Source: Achromobacter sp. UMC46
Lineage (GTDB): Bacteria > Pseudomonadota > Gammaproteobacteria > Burkholderiales > Burkholderiaceae_B
Length of the DNA: 64,000 nt
Direction: 5' to 3'
Assembly: GCF_014170335.1 (NCBI RefSeq)
Contig: NZ_LZZS01000036.1
Span: 1 to 64,000, forward strand
How positions within the stretch are numbered: position 1 is the first letter of the stretch; every line of letters begins with the position of its first letter. The notes under the pieces are model-generated. The model was not told where the DNA came from. It saw nothing but the letters and a program-made list of their open reading frames with translations, and ran no database searches. The translations under genes and the position numbers were made by a program. Below, in pieces: positions 50,685 to 59,758 of this stretch.

Positions 50685-51587
50685 ATGCAACAGTTGCACG
50701 ATGCGGTCATTGTAGGCGGCGGCCCGGCCGGCGCTTCCTGCGCGTTGTGGCTGGCCAGGCTGGGTCTGTCCCCGCTATTGGTCGAAGCCGGCGCCCGCCT
50801 GGGCGGCCTGGGCAATGACAATCCGTTCGCCGACGATTGGATCGCGGTGCTGCCCGGGGTGACCGGCCAGCAGGTGGCGGCCAACATCGACGCCAGCGTG
50901 CGGGCGGCCGGCGTGCCGCTGCGCCTGGAAACCCGGGTGTCCGGCGTGCTGCCCTGCAAGGGCGGCATCCAGGCCACCCTGACCGGCCTGGACGGCAGCC
51001 AGACCCAGGTGCGCGGACGCACCCTGGTGATCGCTTCGGGTGTGCGCGCCAAGGGCCTGCCGGACCACCCGCCGGGCGCGTCGTGGCCCGGCGTGCTGAT
51101 CGGCCCGGGCTCCCCCATCGTGGCGCAGGACTACTCGGGCCTGTCGGTGGCGGTGCTGGGCGGGGGCGACAACGCGTTCGAGAACTACGTCTATGTGCGC
51201 AACCGCGGCGCCCGCGCCGTGCACCTGTACGCCCGCAGCGTCCGCGCCCAGCAGCAATGGGTGACGCGCGCTGGCCGCGAAGGCGTGCGCATCGGGCCGT
51301 ACCTGGTGGATCCCGCCCGGCGCAGCGTGGACGGCCAGCAGTACGACCTGATCCTGGTCTTCTACGGCTGGGAGCCGCAAGCCGCCTTCGCCGACGGGTT
51401 GCGGCTGGCCCGCGACGACCGCGGCTACATCCGCACGGATTTCGCCACGGCCGAAACCAGCGTGCCGGACATCTACGCCGTGGGCGAAGTGGCGCACCGC
51501 ATGCATCCTTGCGTCGTCACGTCCATGGCGGATGGCGTGGTGGCGGCCAAGGCCATCCAGCGGCGCTGGGAACGGGCAGGGGAATAA
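50685..51587 (+). CDS. Thioredoxin-reductase-like FAD/NAD(P) oxidoreductase lacking CxxC
   Basis: Encodes 300 residues. The FAD motif G-G-G-P-A-G-A-S-C, the NAD(P) motif L-G-G-G-D-N-A-F-E and the late V-G-E-V-A-H-R-M-H-P segment place it in the thioredoxin reductase family. The redox pair C-A-T-C of true TrxR is missing: the region reads I-A-S-G-V-R-A. It therefore cannot reduce thioredoxin and may be a ferredoxin/flavodoxin-NADP reductase or another flavin reductase. AAGGGGTGAA precedes the ATG. The iron-uptake AraC gene follows, 78 bases on, behind a Fur box. Confidence 0.8.
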   Translation: MQQLHDAVIVGGGPAGASCALWLARLGLSPLLVEAGARLGGLGNDNPFADDWIAVLPGVTGQQVAANIDASVRAAGVPLRLETRVSGVLPCKGGIQATLTGLDGSQTQVRGRTLVIASGVRAKGLPDHPPGASWPGVLIGPGSPIVAQDYSGLSVAVLGGGDNAFENYVYVRNRGARAVHLYARSVRAQQQWVTRAGREGVRIGPYLVDPARRSVDGQQYDLILVFYGWEPQAAFADGLRLARDDRGYIRTDFATAETSVPDIYAVGEVAHRMHPCVVTSMADGVVAAKAIQRRWERAGE

Positions 51588-51625
51588 GCCGTCGGCCCGT
51601 CGGCCGGACAGGCGGGTTCAATTTG

Positions 51626-51644
51626 GGTAATAATAATTATTCTC
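51626..51644 (+). promoter_or_regulatory. Fur box before the AraC gene
   Basis: The 19-mer GGTAATAATAATTATTCTC matches the Fur consensus GATAATGATAATCATTATC at 15 of 19 bases. It lies 22 bases before the regulator start. Confidence 0.8.
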
Positions 51645-51665
51645 AAATAAAATCCGGGTCCGTCC

Positions 51666-52544
51666 ATGCCTTCCCTGCGCGCCGCCGCCGAACACCACCG
51701 CGTTGACGCGGCATTCAGCCAGCCGGGCGGGATCGCCCTGCATGCGGGCGTGTTCCGCCGCAATGCGACCCGATGGCGCGACGAATCGCTGCATCGCGGC
51801 CTGAAGGTCATCATGCTTGACGGCCAGGTGCAGAGCCGGATCGAAGACCGCACCGCGTTGCGCCTGCAGGGCCCCTCCCTGCTCCTGGCGTGGAACACCG
51901 GGCCGGCGCAAGGCGCGGACGCCTTCGAGGCGGGGGTGGACCAGCAGTACGCGATGGTCAGCTTGCCGGAGACGGCGTTATGGTCGGAATTGGGACTGGA
52001 ACCCGACTTCTTCAAGCAACTCGCGCCGGGGCAGCCGTCGGGCGAACCCGTCGTCTGGCATGGAACCGCCGGGCGCGATGCGCGCCGTATCGCCGACCAG
52101 GTGCGCGTTTGCGCCTTCGAGGGGGCGGCCCGCCGCCTGTATCTGGCGGCAAAGGGGCTGGAACTGGCCGCCATGGCGCTGGCGCAAGCCACGCGCAGCG
52201 GAGCCTTGCCTGCCGACCCCGCCAACGGCATGGCGCGAGAACTGGACGCGGCGCATGAAGCCCGCCGCCGCTTGCTGGCCAATTTGCGCCAACCGCCCGC
52301 AGCATCGGAACTGGCGCGCGATTTCGGCCTGCACACCCGCAAGCTTGAACAGGCCTTCAAGCGCGCATTCGGCCTGAGCATGGCGCGCTGCGTGCAAGAG
52401 GCGCGGCTGTTGCGCGGCCGCGACCTGATCCTGAACGGCGGCCTGAGCGTGTCCGAAGCCGCCTGGCACGTGGGTTATGCGCCCGCGCACTTTTCGGTGG
52501 CGTTCCGCCGCCGCTTCAACGCCAGCCCCAGCGCTTTGCGCTGA
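51666..52544 (+). CDS. AraC-family regulator, PchR/AlcR-like
   Basis: Encodes 292 residues. A PchR-like N-terminal sensor domain is followed by a double helix-turn-helix AraC domain at residues about 205-290, with V-S-E-A-A-W-H-V-G-Y-A-P-A-H-F-S-V-A-F-R-R-R-F. Members sense siderophores together with their receptors and activate uptake genes. A good Fur box overlaps its promoter, so it is iron-repressed. It lies upstream of the TonB receptor at 54465 but is separated from it by a hydrolase and a LysR gene. Regulation of that receptor is inferred. Confidence 0.85.
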   Translation: MPSLRAAAEHHRVDAAFSQPGGIALHAGVFRRNATRWRDESLHRGLKVIMLDGQVQSRIEDRTALRLQGPSLLLAWNTGPAQGADAFEAGVDQQYAMVSLPETALWSELGLEPDFFKQLAPGQPSGEPVVWHGTAGRDARRIADQVRVCAFEGAARRLYLAAKGLELAAMALAQATRSGALPADPANGMARELDAAHEARRRLLANLRQPPAASELARDFGLHTRKLEQAFKRAFGLSMARCVQEARLLRGRDLILNGGLSVSEAAWHVGYAPAHFSVAFRRRFNASPSALR

Positions 52545-52560
52545 TTGCGGCGCGGGCGCT

Positions 52561-53358
52561 TCAGCGAGGCAGCAGGAATCGCAGCACCGCGTCCATGAAT
52601 GCCTCGGGCTGTTCGATGTTCGACAGGTGCACCGCCGGCAGCTCCAGCAGTCGCGCGCCCGGCACCGTGGCCGCGATGGCTGCGCCGTGGCTGGCGGCCG
52701 TCACCGTATCGTCGCGCCCCGAAATAACCAGGGTCGGCGCCGTGATCAGCGCGATGGTGCGCCGCAGGTCCGTGTCGCGCACTGCCGCGAACGCGCCCGC
52801 CAGGCCGTGTTTGTCGGTGGCCATCAGCGCGTCGCGGAACGCGTCGATGACGGGGCCCCCGGCTTGCAGCATGCGGGCGGGGAACCAGTTGCCCAGGAAC
52901 ATCTCCGTGGCGGCCGTCATGTCGGGCGCCAACAGCGTGGCCGCGATGCGTTCGTCCCATTGCGGCACGGGGCCCAGGTAGGCCGAGGTATTGGCCAGGA
53001 TCAGGCGGTCGAGCCGTTCCGACGCATGCACGCCCAGCCATTGCCCAATGAATCCGCCCAGCGACAGGCCCAGGAAATGCGCGCGCGGGATGTCCAGGCC
53101 GTCCAGCAGCTCAATGACGTCGCGGCCCAGCCGGTCCATCGAGTACGCGCCCGCCGGCACGCCGGACGCGCCATGGCCGCGGGTGTCGTAGCGCAGCACG
53201 CGGAAGTGCCGCGACAGCGCGGGGATCTGGCCGTCCCACATATGCAGCGTGGTGCCGATGGAATTGGACAGCACCAGCACGGGCAGGCGGGCGTCGCCGT
53301 CGATGCGGTAGGCGATGCGCACGCCGTCGCCGGTGGTGAAGAATGAAAGGTCTTGCAT
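52561..53358 (-). CDS. pcaD: Alpha/beta hydrolase, 3-oxoadipate enol-lactonase (PcaD)-like
   Basis: Encodes 265 residues. Nucleophile S99 in G-L-S-L-G-G, an Asp in I-S-G-R-D-D and a His in V-H-L-S-N-I-E-Q-P form the triad. The closing N-I-E-Q-P-E-A-F and the R-Y-D-T-R-G-H-G-A-S motif are those of PcaD-type lactonases of the beta-ketoadipate pathway. Other pathway genes are absent except a CoA transferase pair 5 kb away that could be PcaIJ. It diverges from a LysR gene that likely controls it. Symbol by similarity. Confidence 0.75.
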   Translation of the reverse strand: MQDLSFFTTGDGVRIAYRIDGDARLPVLVLSNSIGTTLHMWDGQIPALSRHFRVLRYDTRGHGASGVPAGAYSMDRLGRDVIELLDGLDIPRAHFLGLSLGGFIGQWLGVHASERLDRLILANTSAYLGPVPQWDERIAATLLAPDMTAATEMFLGNWFPARMLQAGGPVIDAFRDALMATDKHGLAGAFAAVRDTDLRRTIALITAPTLVISGRDDTVTAASHGAAIAATVPGARLLELPAVHLSNIEQPEAFMDAVLRFLLPR

Positions 53359-53470
53359 GGCGGATCTGCCTGTTCGGGTGGGATGAGGCGAATCGTAGTT
53401 GCGCGCCGATCCGGAAGACATTACAAAGTTTGGACCTTCATTGTCAGAAAAACGAAACCTGGAGACCCGC

Positions 53471-54373
53471 GTGAGCGACTTCACCCTGCATGATCTGCAG
53501 TGCTTCGACGCCGTGGCGCGGGCCGGCGGCTTCCAGGCTGCCGCCACGGCGCTGCATCGTTCGCATCCCGCGGTGTTCGCGGCCGTGGCCAAGCTGGAGC
53601 GCCAATTGGACCTGGCCTTGCTGGACCGCAGCGGCTATCGCGTGCGGCTGACGCCTGCGGGGCAGTCCTTTCATCGGCGCGCCCAAGGCCTGCTGCGCGA
53701 ACTGGAAGGCCTGCGCACCCATGCCGCGCAATTGGCGATGGGCGAGGAAAGCGACCTGCGCGTGGTGATCGGGGACCTGTGCCCGCGGCCGTGGATGCTT
53801 GCGGTGCTGAACCGCTTTTCGGCGCAATGCCCCGGCACGCGCCTGCATCTGCATTTCGAAGCCGTCGGCGGGCCGATGGAGCGCCTGCTGGATGGCGACG
53901 CGGACCTGATCCTGCACCGCGTGGACAAGCAGGATCCGCACATCGAATGGCTGGACCTGGCCAAGGTGCCCTTCGTGCCCGTGGCGGCGCCCGGGTTCCT
54001 GCCTGCCGCGCGCGGCCGCGCCGTCAGCTTGCGGCAATTGCGCGAGGCCACGCAATGCGTGATGCGCGACACGGCCCGCCATACCCCGCCGCGCGATTAC
54101 TTCATGGTCGACGGCGCCCCGCAATGCACGGTGCCCGACCAGCTCATGAAGAAGGACGTCATCCTGCAAGGCATGGGCTGGGGCCATCTGCCGCGCTTCC
54201 TGATCGAAGACGAACTGCGCGACGGCCGGCTGGTGTCGATCGCCAGCCGCCATCTGCCCGGCAGCGTCGAGGAACTGGTGGCCGCCCGGCGCGGCGACCG
54301 TCCTCAGGGGCCGGTCGCGAACCGCTTGTGGGCGGCCTTGCAGGAGGCGTCCGCCGAAATTCGAAAGCCTTAG
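53471..54373 (+). CDS. LysR-family regulator
   Basis: Encodes 300 residues. The N-terminal winged helix (L-Q-C-F-D-A-V-A-R-A-G-G-F-Q-A-A-A-T-A-L-H-R-S-H-P-A-V) is typical LysR, with a periplasmic-binding-like effector domain after it. The GTG at 53471 has GGAGA before it. It diverges from the PcaD-like gene across 112 bases, the classic arrangement for a LysR protein and its target. The effector is unknown; a lactone or aromatic intermediate is a guess. Confidence 0.88.
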   Translation: MSDFTLHDLQCFDAVARAGGFQAAATALHRSHPAVFAAVAKLERQLDLALLDRSGYRVRLTPAGQSFHRRAQGLLRELEGLRTHAAQLAMGEESDLRVVIGDLCPRPWMLAVLNRFSAQCPGTRLHLHFEAVGGPMERLLDGDADLILHRVDKQDPHIEWLDLAKVPFVPVAAPGFLPAARGRAVSLRQLREATQCVMRDTARHTPPRDYFMVDGAPQCTVPDQLMKKDVILQGMGWGHLPRFLIEDELRDGRLVSIASRHLPGSVEELVAARRGDRPQGPVANRLWAALQEASAEIRKP

Positions 54374-54417
54374 TCCGGAAATCGAAAGCCTTTCCGATTG
54401 CCCGCTTTTCTCTTGTT

Positions 54418-54436
54418 GAAGATGATTATCAGTCTT
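54418..54436 (+). promoter_or_regulatory. Probable Fur box before the TonB receptor
   Basis: GAAGATGATTATCAGTCTT matches the Fur consensus at 13 of 19 bases, best over ATGATTATC. It lies 29 bases before the receptor start. Confidence 0.55.
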
Positions 54437-54464
54437 ATTTGAAGACGGATCGTCGGAGGGAATT

Positions 54465-56693
54465 GTGGGTATCAAGACAGGTGGGGGCCGGCGGGCCCGG
54501 CAGGGCGGGGCGCGCATGGGCCGCGCGGTCTGGCTGGGACGCGGCGCCATGATGTTCGGCCTGGCCGCGGGGGCGGCCTCGGCGCAGACGGCGCCGGACG
54601 CCACCACGCTGGCGCCGGTGACGGTGCGGGGCGAGGAAGCCGGCGTGACCGAAAGCAGCGCGTCCTACACCGCGCCCAGCGTCACGATCGGCGGCAAACT
54701 GCCGCTGTCGCTGCGCGAGATCCCGCAATCGGTGTCGGTCATTACGCGGCAACGCATCGAAGACCAGAACATGACGTCGCTGGAAGACGCCATGGCGCAG
54801 ACCCCCGGTATCACCACCGACCTGGCGGCCACGGCGGCCATTCCGCAGTTCTATTCGCGCGGCTTCCAGATCGAATACTTCCAGTACGACGGCGTGCCCA
54901 TGCAGACGGGCGGCGCGTCCTGGGCGCAGCCCGACCTGTTCATGTTCGACCACGTGGAACTGCTGCGGGGTGCCGCCGGCTTGTTCAACGGCGCCGGCCA
55001 GCCGGGCGGTGTGATCAACCTGGTCCGCAAACGGCCCACGCGAGAATTCCAGTTCTCGGGGGCGGCCAGCGCCGGTTCCTGGGACAACTATCGCGGCGAA
55101 GCGGACGTGTCGTCGCCGCTGAACGCATCCGGCTCGGTGCGGGGGCGCGTGGCCGCGGCCTATGAAGACCGCAAGTATTTCTACGACGTCGCCAACTCGC
55201 AGAAGCAGGCCTACTACGGCATCCTGGAAGCCGACCTGACGCCGGACACGCTGTTGACGCTGGGCGGCAGCTATCAGCAGCGCGATTGGCTGCCGTTCAT
55301 GATGCAGATGCCGCGCTATAAGGACGGCGGCGATCTTGGATTGACGCGCGGCACCTACCTGGGCGCCGATTGGAACCGCTGGGACTTCGAGAACACGCAG
55401 ATCTTCGCGGAACTGGCGCACCGGTTTTCGTCGGACTGGACGGTCAAACTCAACGTCAACCAGGCCGAAGAGACCAGCAAGTTGAAGTACGCCTACGTGC
55501 GCGGCGCCGTGGACCGCGCAACCGGCATGGGCCCGCGCCTGTACGGCGGCGGCAACCAGTACCGCAACCGGCAGTTGGGCATCGACCTGATGGTGACGGG
55601 CGCGTTCGAAGCGCTGGGCCGGCGCCATGAGCTCGTCGTCGGCGGCAATTGGTACGACCGCAGCGCGCGCTCATACAACGCCTATTCGCTGCCGGGCTTC
55701 CCGCCGCAGCTGGTGGACGTCTTCCACTACGACGTCCGCGACTATCCCGAGCCGGCCGATCCGCAATGGGGCAGCCAAAGCGACGTCAAGACGCGGCAGT
55801 CCGGCGTCTACGCGATGGCCCGCCTGAAAGTGGCCGACCCGCTGACCCTGGTGCTGGGCACGCGCATGAGCTGGTGGCGCACGCAGAGCGAAAACCTGAT
55901 GACGGACGTGGCCGCCCCGGCCGTCACCGAACACGGCCGGATGACGCCGTATGCGGGCCTTGTCTACGACATCGATGACCACTGGAGCGCCTACGCCAGC
56001 TACGCCGACATCTTCCGCGTGCAAAGCGATCTACGCACCGCCGACGGCGGTTCGCTGCCGCCCGTGGTGGGGTCGAACTACGAAGCCGGCGTGAAGAGCG
56101 AATGGCTGGACGGGCGCCTGAACACCTCGTTCGCGCTGTTCCGCATCACCGAACGCAACCGCGCGCAAAGCGACCCCAACTATCCGGAAGTGGGCGATTG
56201 CTGCTACCAGGCCAGCGGGCAGGTGCGCAGCCAGGGCATCGAGGCCGAGGTTTCCGGTCGGCTGGCGCCGGGCTGGGAAGTGTCGGGCGGCTACACCTTC
56301 AACACCACGCGCTATCTGAAAGACGCGGAGAACGGCGGCGCGCCGTTCCGCACCTTCACGCCCAAGCACATCTTCCAGCTATGGACGACGTATCGGTTGC
56401 CCAGCCAATGGAACCGCTGGAGCGTCGGCGGCGGCGTCAACGTGAAGAGCGGCGTCTACACCGAAAGCGCCGTGCAAGGCCCGGTCAGCGGCAGTTCGGT
56501 GCGCGTGTCGCAGGGCGGCTACGCCATCTGGAACGCACGCATCGGCTACCGCGTGAGCGATCACGTGTCGTTGGGCCTGAACGTGAACAACCTGTTCGAC
56601 AAGGTCTATTACCAGCGGCTGGGCAACGCCGACATGGGCAACGCCTATGGCGAACCGCGCAGCGTCATGCTGAACATGCGCGTCAAGTATTGA
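54465..56693 (+). CDS. TonB-dependent siderophore receptor
   Basis: Encodes 742 residues. Signal peptide to about residue 41 (A-A-S-A-Q), then a plug domain (L-R-E-I-P-Q-S-V-S-V-I-T-R-Q-R-I, then R-G-F-Q-I-E-Y-F-Q-Y-D-G and G-Q-P-G-G-V-I-N-L-V-R-K-R-P), and a 22-stranded barrel ending in aromatic Y-G-E-P-R-S-V-M-L-N-M-R-V-K-Y. The plug closely resembles FhuE/FpvA/FoxA-type ferric-hydroxamate or mixed-siderophore receptors. It has no extra N-terminal signalling domain. The GTG at 54465 follows GGAGGG. A Fur box precedes it and a small exported protein follows. Confidence 0.92.
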   Translation: MGIKTGGGRRARQGGARMGRAVWLGRGAMMFGLAAGAASAQTAPDATTLAPVTVRGEEAGVTESSASYTAPSVTIGGKLPLSLREIPQSVSVITRQRIEDQNMTSLEDAMAQTPGITTDLAATAAIPQFYSRGFQIEYFQYDGVPMQTGGASWAQPDLFMFDHVELLRGAAGLFNGAGQPGGVINLVRKRPTREFQFSGAASAGSWDNYRGEADVSSPLNASGSVRGRVAAAYEDRKYFYDVANSQKQAYYGILEADLTPDTLLTLGGSYQQRDWLPFMMQMPRYKDGGDLGLTRGTYLGADWNRWDFENTQIFAELAHRFSSDWTVKLNVNQAEETSKLKYAYVRGAVDRATGMGPRLYGGGNQYRNRQLGIDLMVTGAFEALGRRHELVVGGNWYDRSARSYNAYSLPGFPPQLVDVFHYDVRDYPEPADPQWGSQSDVKTRQSGVYAMARLKVADPLTLVLGTRMSWWRTQSENLMTDVAAPAVTEHGRMTPYAGLVYDIDDHWSAYASYADIFRVQSDLRTADGGSLPPVVGSNYEAGVKSEWLDGRLNTSFALFRITERNRAQSDPNYPEVGDCCYQASGQVRSQGIEAEVSGRLAPGWEVSGGYTFNTTRYLKDAENGGAPFRTFTPKHIFQLWTTYRLPSQWNRWSVGGGVNVKSGVYTESAVQGPVSGSSVRVSQGGYAIWNARIGYRVSDHVSLGLNVNNLFDKVYYQRLGNADMGNAYGEPRSVMLNMRVKY

Positions 56694-56714
56694 TTGAACC
56701 CCAGGAGAAGAACG

Positions 56715-57257
56715 ATGAAGATTTCCTTACAACAGGCGCTGCGCGCCGCCGCCTTCAGCGTTGTGCTGTGCGCAGGCCTGCCGGCGCATGCCGCAACGAC
56801 AGCGCCCGCCCCGCAGGCGGCGGCGACCGCCGCCGCCTTGTCCGCCGGCGAGTACCGTTGGACGATCGATGACGGCAACGGCGACCCGCCCTACACCTTG
56901 CGCCTCTTCGTGCAGCCGCTGCCTTCGGGCGACTACGCGCTGACCGGCAGCCTGCTGCTGGACGACGCCGAGCTGGGCGCCTCCGGGTCGGCGCGGGTGC
57001 GCGACGGCAAGCTGGTGCTGGACCTGACCGCCAGCGGCGGCGTGCTGCAAGCGCCGATGGAAGACAGCAAGCGTGCCTTGTATCCCAAGGGCCGCGCGCC
57101 GGCGCGCGTGGACTCGGCAGGCTTCGCGACGATGCGCGCGCTGCTGGACCCCGCGACGCTGGGCGGCGTCGTGCAGCGCTATCAGACCAACGTCATGACC
57201 GGCCATCTGGTGCAAGGCCCGATGTACGCCAATAGCGTCATCCGCCGCCAGCCCTAG
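56715..57257 (+). CDS. Exported hypothetical protein in the iron-uptake unit
   Basis: Encodes 180 residues with a clear signal peptide ending near A-H-A-A. An Ala-rich stretch follows, then a beta-rich domain (S-A-G-E-Y-R-W-T-I-D-D-G-N-G-D-P-P-Y-T-L-R-L-F-V). No metal or redox motif is seen and I do not recognise a family. AGGAGA stands before the ATG at 56715. It is 21 bases behind the TonB receptor, so it is probably iron-regulated and may assist siderophore uptake. Confidence 0.75.
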   Translation: MKISLQQALRAAAFSVVLCAGLPAHAATTAPAPQAAATAAALSAGEYRWTIDDGNGDPPYTLRLFVQPLPSGDYALTGSLLLDDAELGASGSARVRDGKLVLDLTASGGVLQAPMEDSKRALYPKGRAPARVDSAGFATMRALLDPATLGGVVQRYQTNVMTGHLVQGPMYANSVIRRQP

Positions 57258-57264
57258 CGCCAAA

Positions 57265-57301
57265 GGAGGGCGGCGTTCACCTCAGGCGAAGGCCGCCCTC
57301 C
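57265..57301 (+). terminator. GC-rich terminator-like hairpin
   Basis: GGAGGGCGGC (57265-57274) pairs with GCCGCCCTCC (57292-57301) around a 17-nt loop, just after the exported protein. No T-run. Confidence 0.5.
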
Positions 57302-57387
57302 AGATTGCAGAATAGGCATTTGCCCGCGCGGCGCACACACTCTGTCTCCACAAGTTGATCAATCAATGATCACGTCGGGAGACAAGC

Positions 57388-58356
57388 ATGTTGCACGCGC
57401 ATCGCTGGCTGGCTGCCGGCGCGATGGCATTCGCCCTGGCAAGCCAGGCCCATGCCGCCTGGCCCGAGCGGCCGATCACCCTCATCATCCCGGCCGCGCC
57501 CGGCGGCACCACCGACATCTCCGCGCGGCTGATCGCCGACAAGCTGGGCGCCAAGCTCGGGCAGCAGGTCATCGTCGAGAACCGCGCGGGCGCCGCCGGC
57601 ATCATCGGTGCGCAGGCGATGGCGCGCGCCAAACCCGACGGCTACACCTTGCTGATGGGCAACATCGGCCCCAACGCGATCAACTACGCGCTGTACAAGA
57701 CGCTGCCTTACAAGCCCGCCGACTTCGCGCCGGTGACGCTGGTGATTTCAGTGCCCAACGTGCTGGTCGTGAACGAAGCCTCGCCCGCCCGGTCCGTCGC
57801 CGACCTGTTGGCCCTGGCCAAGCGCGACCCGGCCAAGGTGTCGTTCGGCAGCTCCGGCTCGGGCCAGTCGCCGCACCTGTCGGCGGAACTCTTCAAGCAG
57901 CGCGCAGGCATTCCCGGCACGCACGTGCCCTACAAGGGCGCGGGCCCCGCGGTCGCCGCGCTGCTGGGCCAGCAGTTCACCTTCATGATCGACAACCTGC
58001 CCAGTTCGATGCCGTTCATCCAGTCCGGCAAGCTGCGCGCGCTGGCCGTCACCAGCGACCACCGCCTGGCCGAACTGCCTGACGTGCCGACCATGGCCGA
58101 AGCGGGTGTGAAGGACATGGTGGTGACCGCCTGGTTCGGCCTGGTCGCTCCTGCCGGCACGCCGCCGGAGGTCATCGGCAAGCTTTACGAGGCAACGCGC
58201 GACGTCGTGAGAAGCCCTGAAATCAGCGAGCGTTTCAAGGCCATGGGCGGACAGGCGGGCGGCAACACGCCGGCCGAGTTCACCGCGTTCATCGGCGAGG
58301 AGCGCGCCCGCTGGAAACAGATCGTGGACACGGCCGGACTGGCGCAGGAGCAATAA
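57388..58356 (+). CDS. Bug-family extracytoplasmic solute receptor (first)
   Basis: Encodes 322 residues, the usual Bug length, with a signal peptide ending A-H-A-A. Family motifs: P-I-T-L-I-I-P-A-A-P-G-G-T-T-D, V-V-E-N-R-type segment (here I-V-E-N-R-A-G-A-A-G), K-P-D-G-Y-T-L and H-V-P-Y-K-G-A-G-P-A. It binds a carboxylate in the periplasm, either for a TctAB-like transporter or as a free sensor. No transporter membrane genes lie nearby. The stop abuts the CoA-transferase A gene, so the ligand is probably the acid activated by that enzyme. Confidence 0.9.
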   Translation: MLHAHRWLAAGAMAFALASQAHAAWPERPITLIIPAAPGGTTDISARLIADKLGAKLGQQVIVENRAGAAGIIGAQAMARAKPDGYTLLMGNIGPNAINYALYKTLPYKPADFAPVTLVISVPNVLVVNEASPARSVADLLALAKRDPAKVSFGSSGSGQSPHLSAELFKQRAGIPGTHVPYKGAGPAVAALLGQQFTFMIDNLPSSMPFIQSGKLRALAVTSDHRLAELPDVPTMAEAGVKDMVVTAWFGLVAPAGTPPEVIGKLYEATRDVVRSPEISERFKAMGGQAGGNTPAEFTAFIGEERARWKQIVDTAGLAQEQ

Positions 58357-59022
58357 GTGATCGACAAGATTCAAGCATCCATGGCCGAGGCCGTGGCGGC
58401 CATCCCCGACGGCGCGTCCGTGCTGGTGGGCGGCTTCGGCGAAGCGGGCGTGCCCTACGAACTGCTGCAATGCCTGGCGGAATCGGGGCGCCGCGACCTG
58501 ACCATCATCTCGAACAACGCGGGCACGTTCGAACGCGGCATCGCCGCGCTGCTGATCCGCAAGCAGGTCCGCAAGATCATCTGCTCGCATCCGCGTCCGC
58601 CCAATTCCGACGCCTTCGCACGCGCATTCCGCGCCGGCGAGGTGGCGCTGGAATGCGTGCCGCAGGGCACGCTGGCCGAACGGCTGCGCGCCGCCGGCGC
58701 CGGACTGGGGCCGTTCTATACGCCCACCGGCTACGGCACCGAACTTTCCGCGGGCAAGCATCAGGAAGTGATCGACGGCGTGGGCTATGTGCTGGAGCAT
58801 CCGCTGCGCGGCGACTACGCGCTGATCCGCGCGCACTTGGGCGATCGCTGGGGCAACCTGATGTACCGGCACGCGGCGCGCAACTTCAACCCGGTGATGT
58901 GCATGGCCGCGGGCCACGCCATCGCGCAGGTCGACGAAGTCGTACCGCTGGGCGCCTTCGTGCCCGAGCAGGTCATGACGCAGGGCATCTTCGTGAAATC
59001 CGTGGTGCGGGTGGAGGCCTGA
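58357..59022 (+). CDS. pcaI: 3-oxoacid CoA-transferase subunit A
   Basis: Encodes 221 residues of CoA transferase family I, alpha chain. The glycine loop is V-G-G-F-G-E-A-G-V-P, followed by N-N-A-G and P-T-G-Y-G-T-E-L. It transfers CoA from succinyl-CoA (or a similar donor) to a 3-oxo or other acid. The start is GTG, directly after the preceding stop with GGAG inside the upstream gene. PcaI (3-oxoadipate) and ScoA (acetoacetate) cannot be separated by eye; the symbol is tentative. Confidence 0.8.
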   Translation: MIDKIQASMAEAVAAIPDGASVLVGGFGEAGVPYELLQCLAESGRRDLTIISNNAGTFERGIAALLIRKQVRKIICSHPRPPNSDAFARAFRAGEVALECVPQGTLAERLRAAGAGLGPFYTPTGYGTELSAGKHQEVIDGVGYVLEHPLRGDYALIRAHLGDRWGNLMYRHAARNFNPVMCMAAGHAIAQVDEVVPLGAFVPEQVMTQGIFVKSVVRVEA

Positions 59023-59023
59023 C

Positions 59024-59722
59024 ATGCAAGACATCACCGGCTTGACCCGCCAGCAGATCGCGCAGCTGCTGGCCAGCGACATCCCCGACGGCGCCATCGT
59101 CAACCTGGGCATCGGCATGCCGACGCTGGTGGGCGATTATCTGCCGACCGACAAGGACATCCTGCTGCACAGCGAGAACGGGATCCTGGGCATGGGCCCC
59201 GCCGCCAGCGGCGAAAACGTGGACCCGGACTTGATCAACGCCAGCCGCCAGCCGATCACGCTGCTGGACGGCGCGTCCATCACCGAGCACACCGTGTCGT
59301 TCGCGATGATGCGCGGCGGCCATCTGGACTACGCGGTGCTGGGCGCCTTCCAGGTGTCGGAGTCCGGCGACCTGGCCAACTGGAAGACCGACGCCGCCGA
59401 CGCCATTCCCGCCGTGGGCGGCGCGATGGACCTGGCCGTGGGCGCCAAGCAGGTGCTGGTCACGATGGAGCACCGCGGCCGCGACGGCACGCCGAAGATA
59501 CTGCGGCAATGTACTTATCCGCTGACCGGCAAGGGCGTGGTGACGCGCATCTATACCGACTTGGCGGTGATGGACGTGACGCCCGGCGGGTTGGACGTCT
59601 ACGCCATGAAGGCCGGCATCAGCGCCGCCTTCCTGCGTTCCGTGACCGATGCGCCGCTGAACTTCCCGGCGACGCCGCGGGTGATCGTGCTGGACCCGGC
59701 GGGCGCCCCGCGCTACGCCTGA
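59024..59722 (+). CDS. pcaJ: 3-oxoacid CoA-transferase subunit B
   Basis: Encodes 232 residues of the beta chain. The catalytic Glu lies in H-S-E-N-G-I-L-G-M-G-P. G-A-M-D-L, T-E-H-T-V-S-F-A and K-G-V-V-T-R-I-Y-T-D-L-A-V are as expected. It pairs with the A subunit, one base away, as a heterotetramer. The symbol is tentative for the same reason as subunit A. Confidence 0.8.
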   Translation: MQDITGLTRQQIAQLLASDIPDGAIVNLGIGMPTLVGDYLPTDKDILLHSENGILGMGPAASGENVDPDLINASRQPITLLDGASITEHTVSFAMMRGGHLDYAVLGAFQVSESGDLANWKTDAADAIPAVGGAMDLAVGAKQVLVTMEHRGRDGTPKILRQCTYPLTGKGVVTRIYTDLAVMDVTPGGLDVYAMKAGISAAFLRSVTDAPLNFPATPRVIVLDPAGAPRYA

Positions 59723-59758
59723 CGGTTTGCGCCCGGCTGCGGGCCAAGGAGACCTCTG

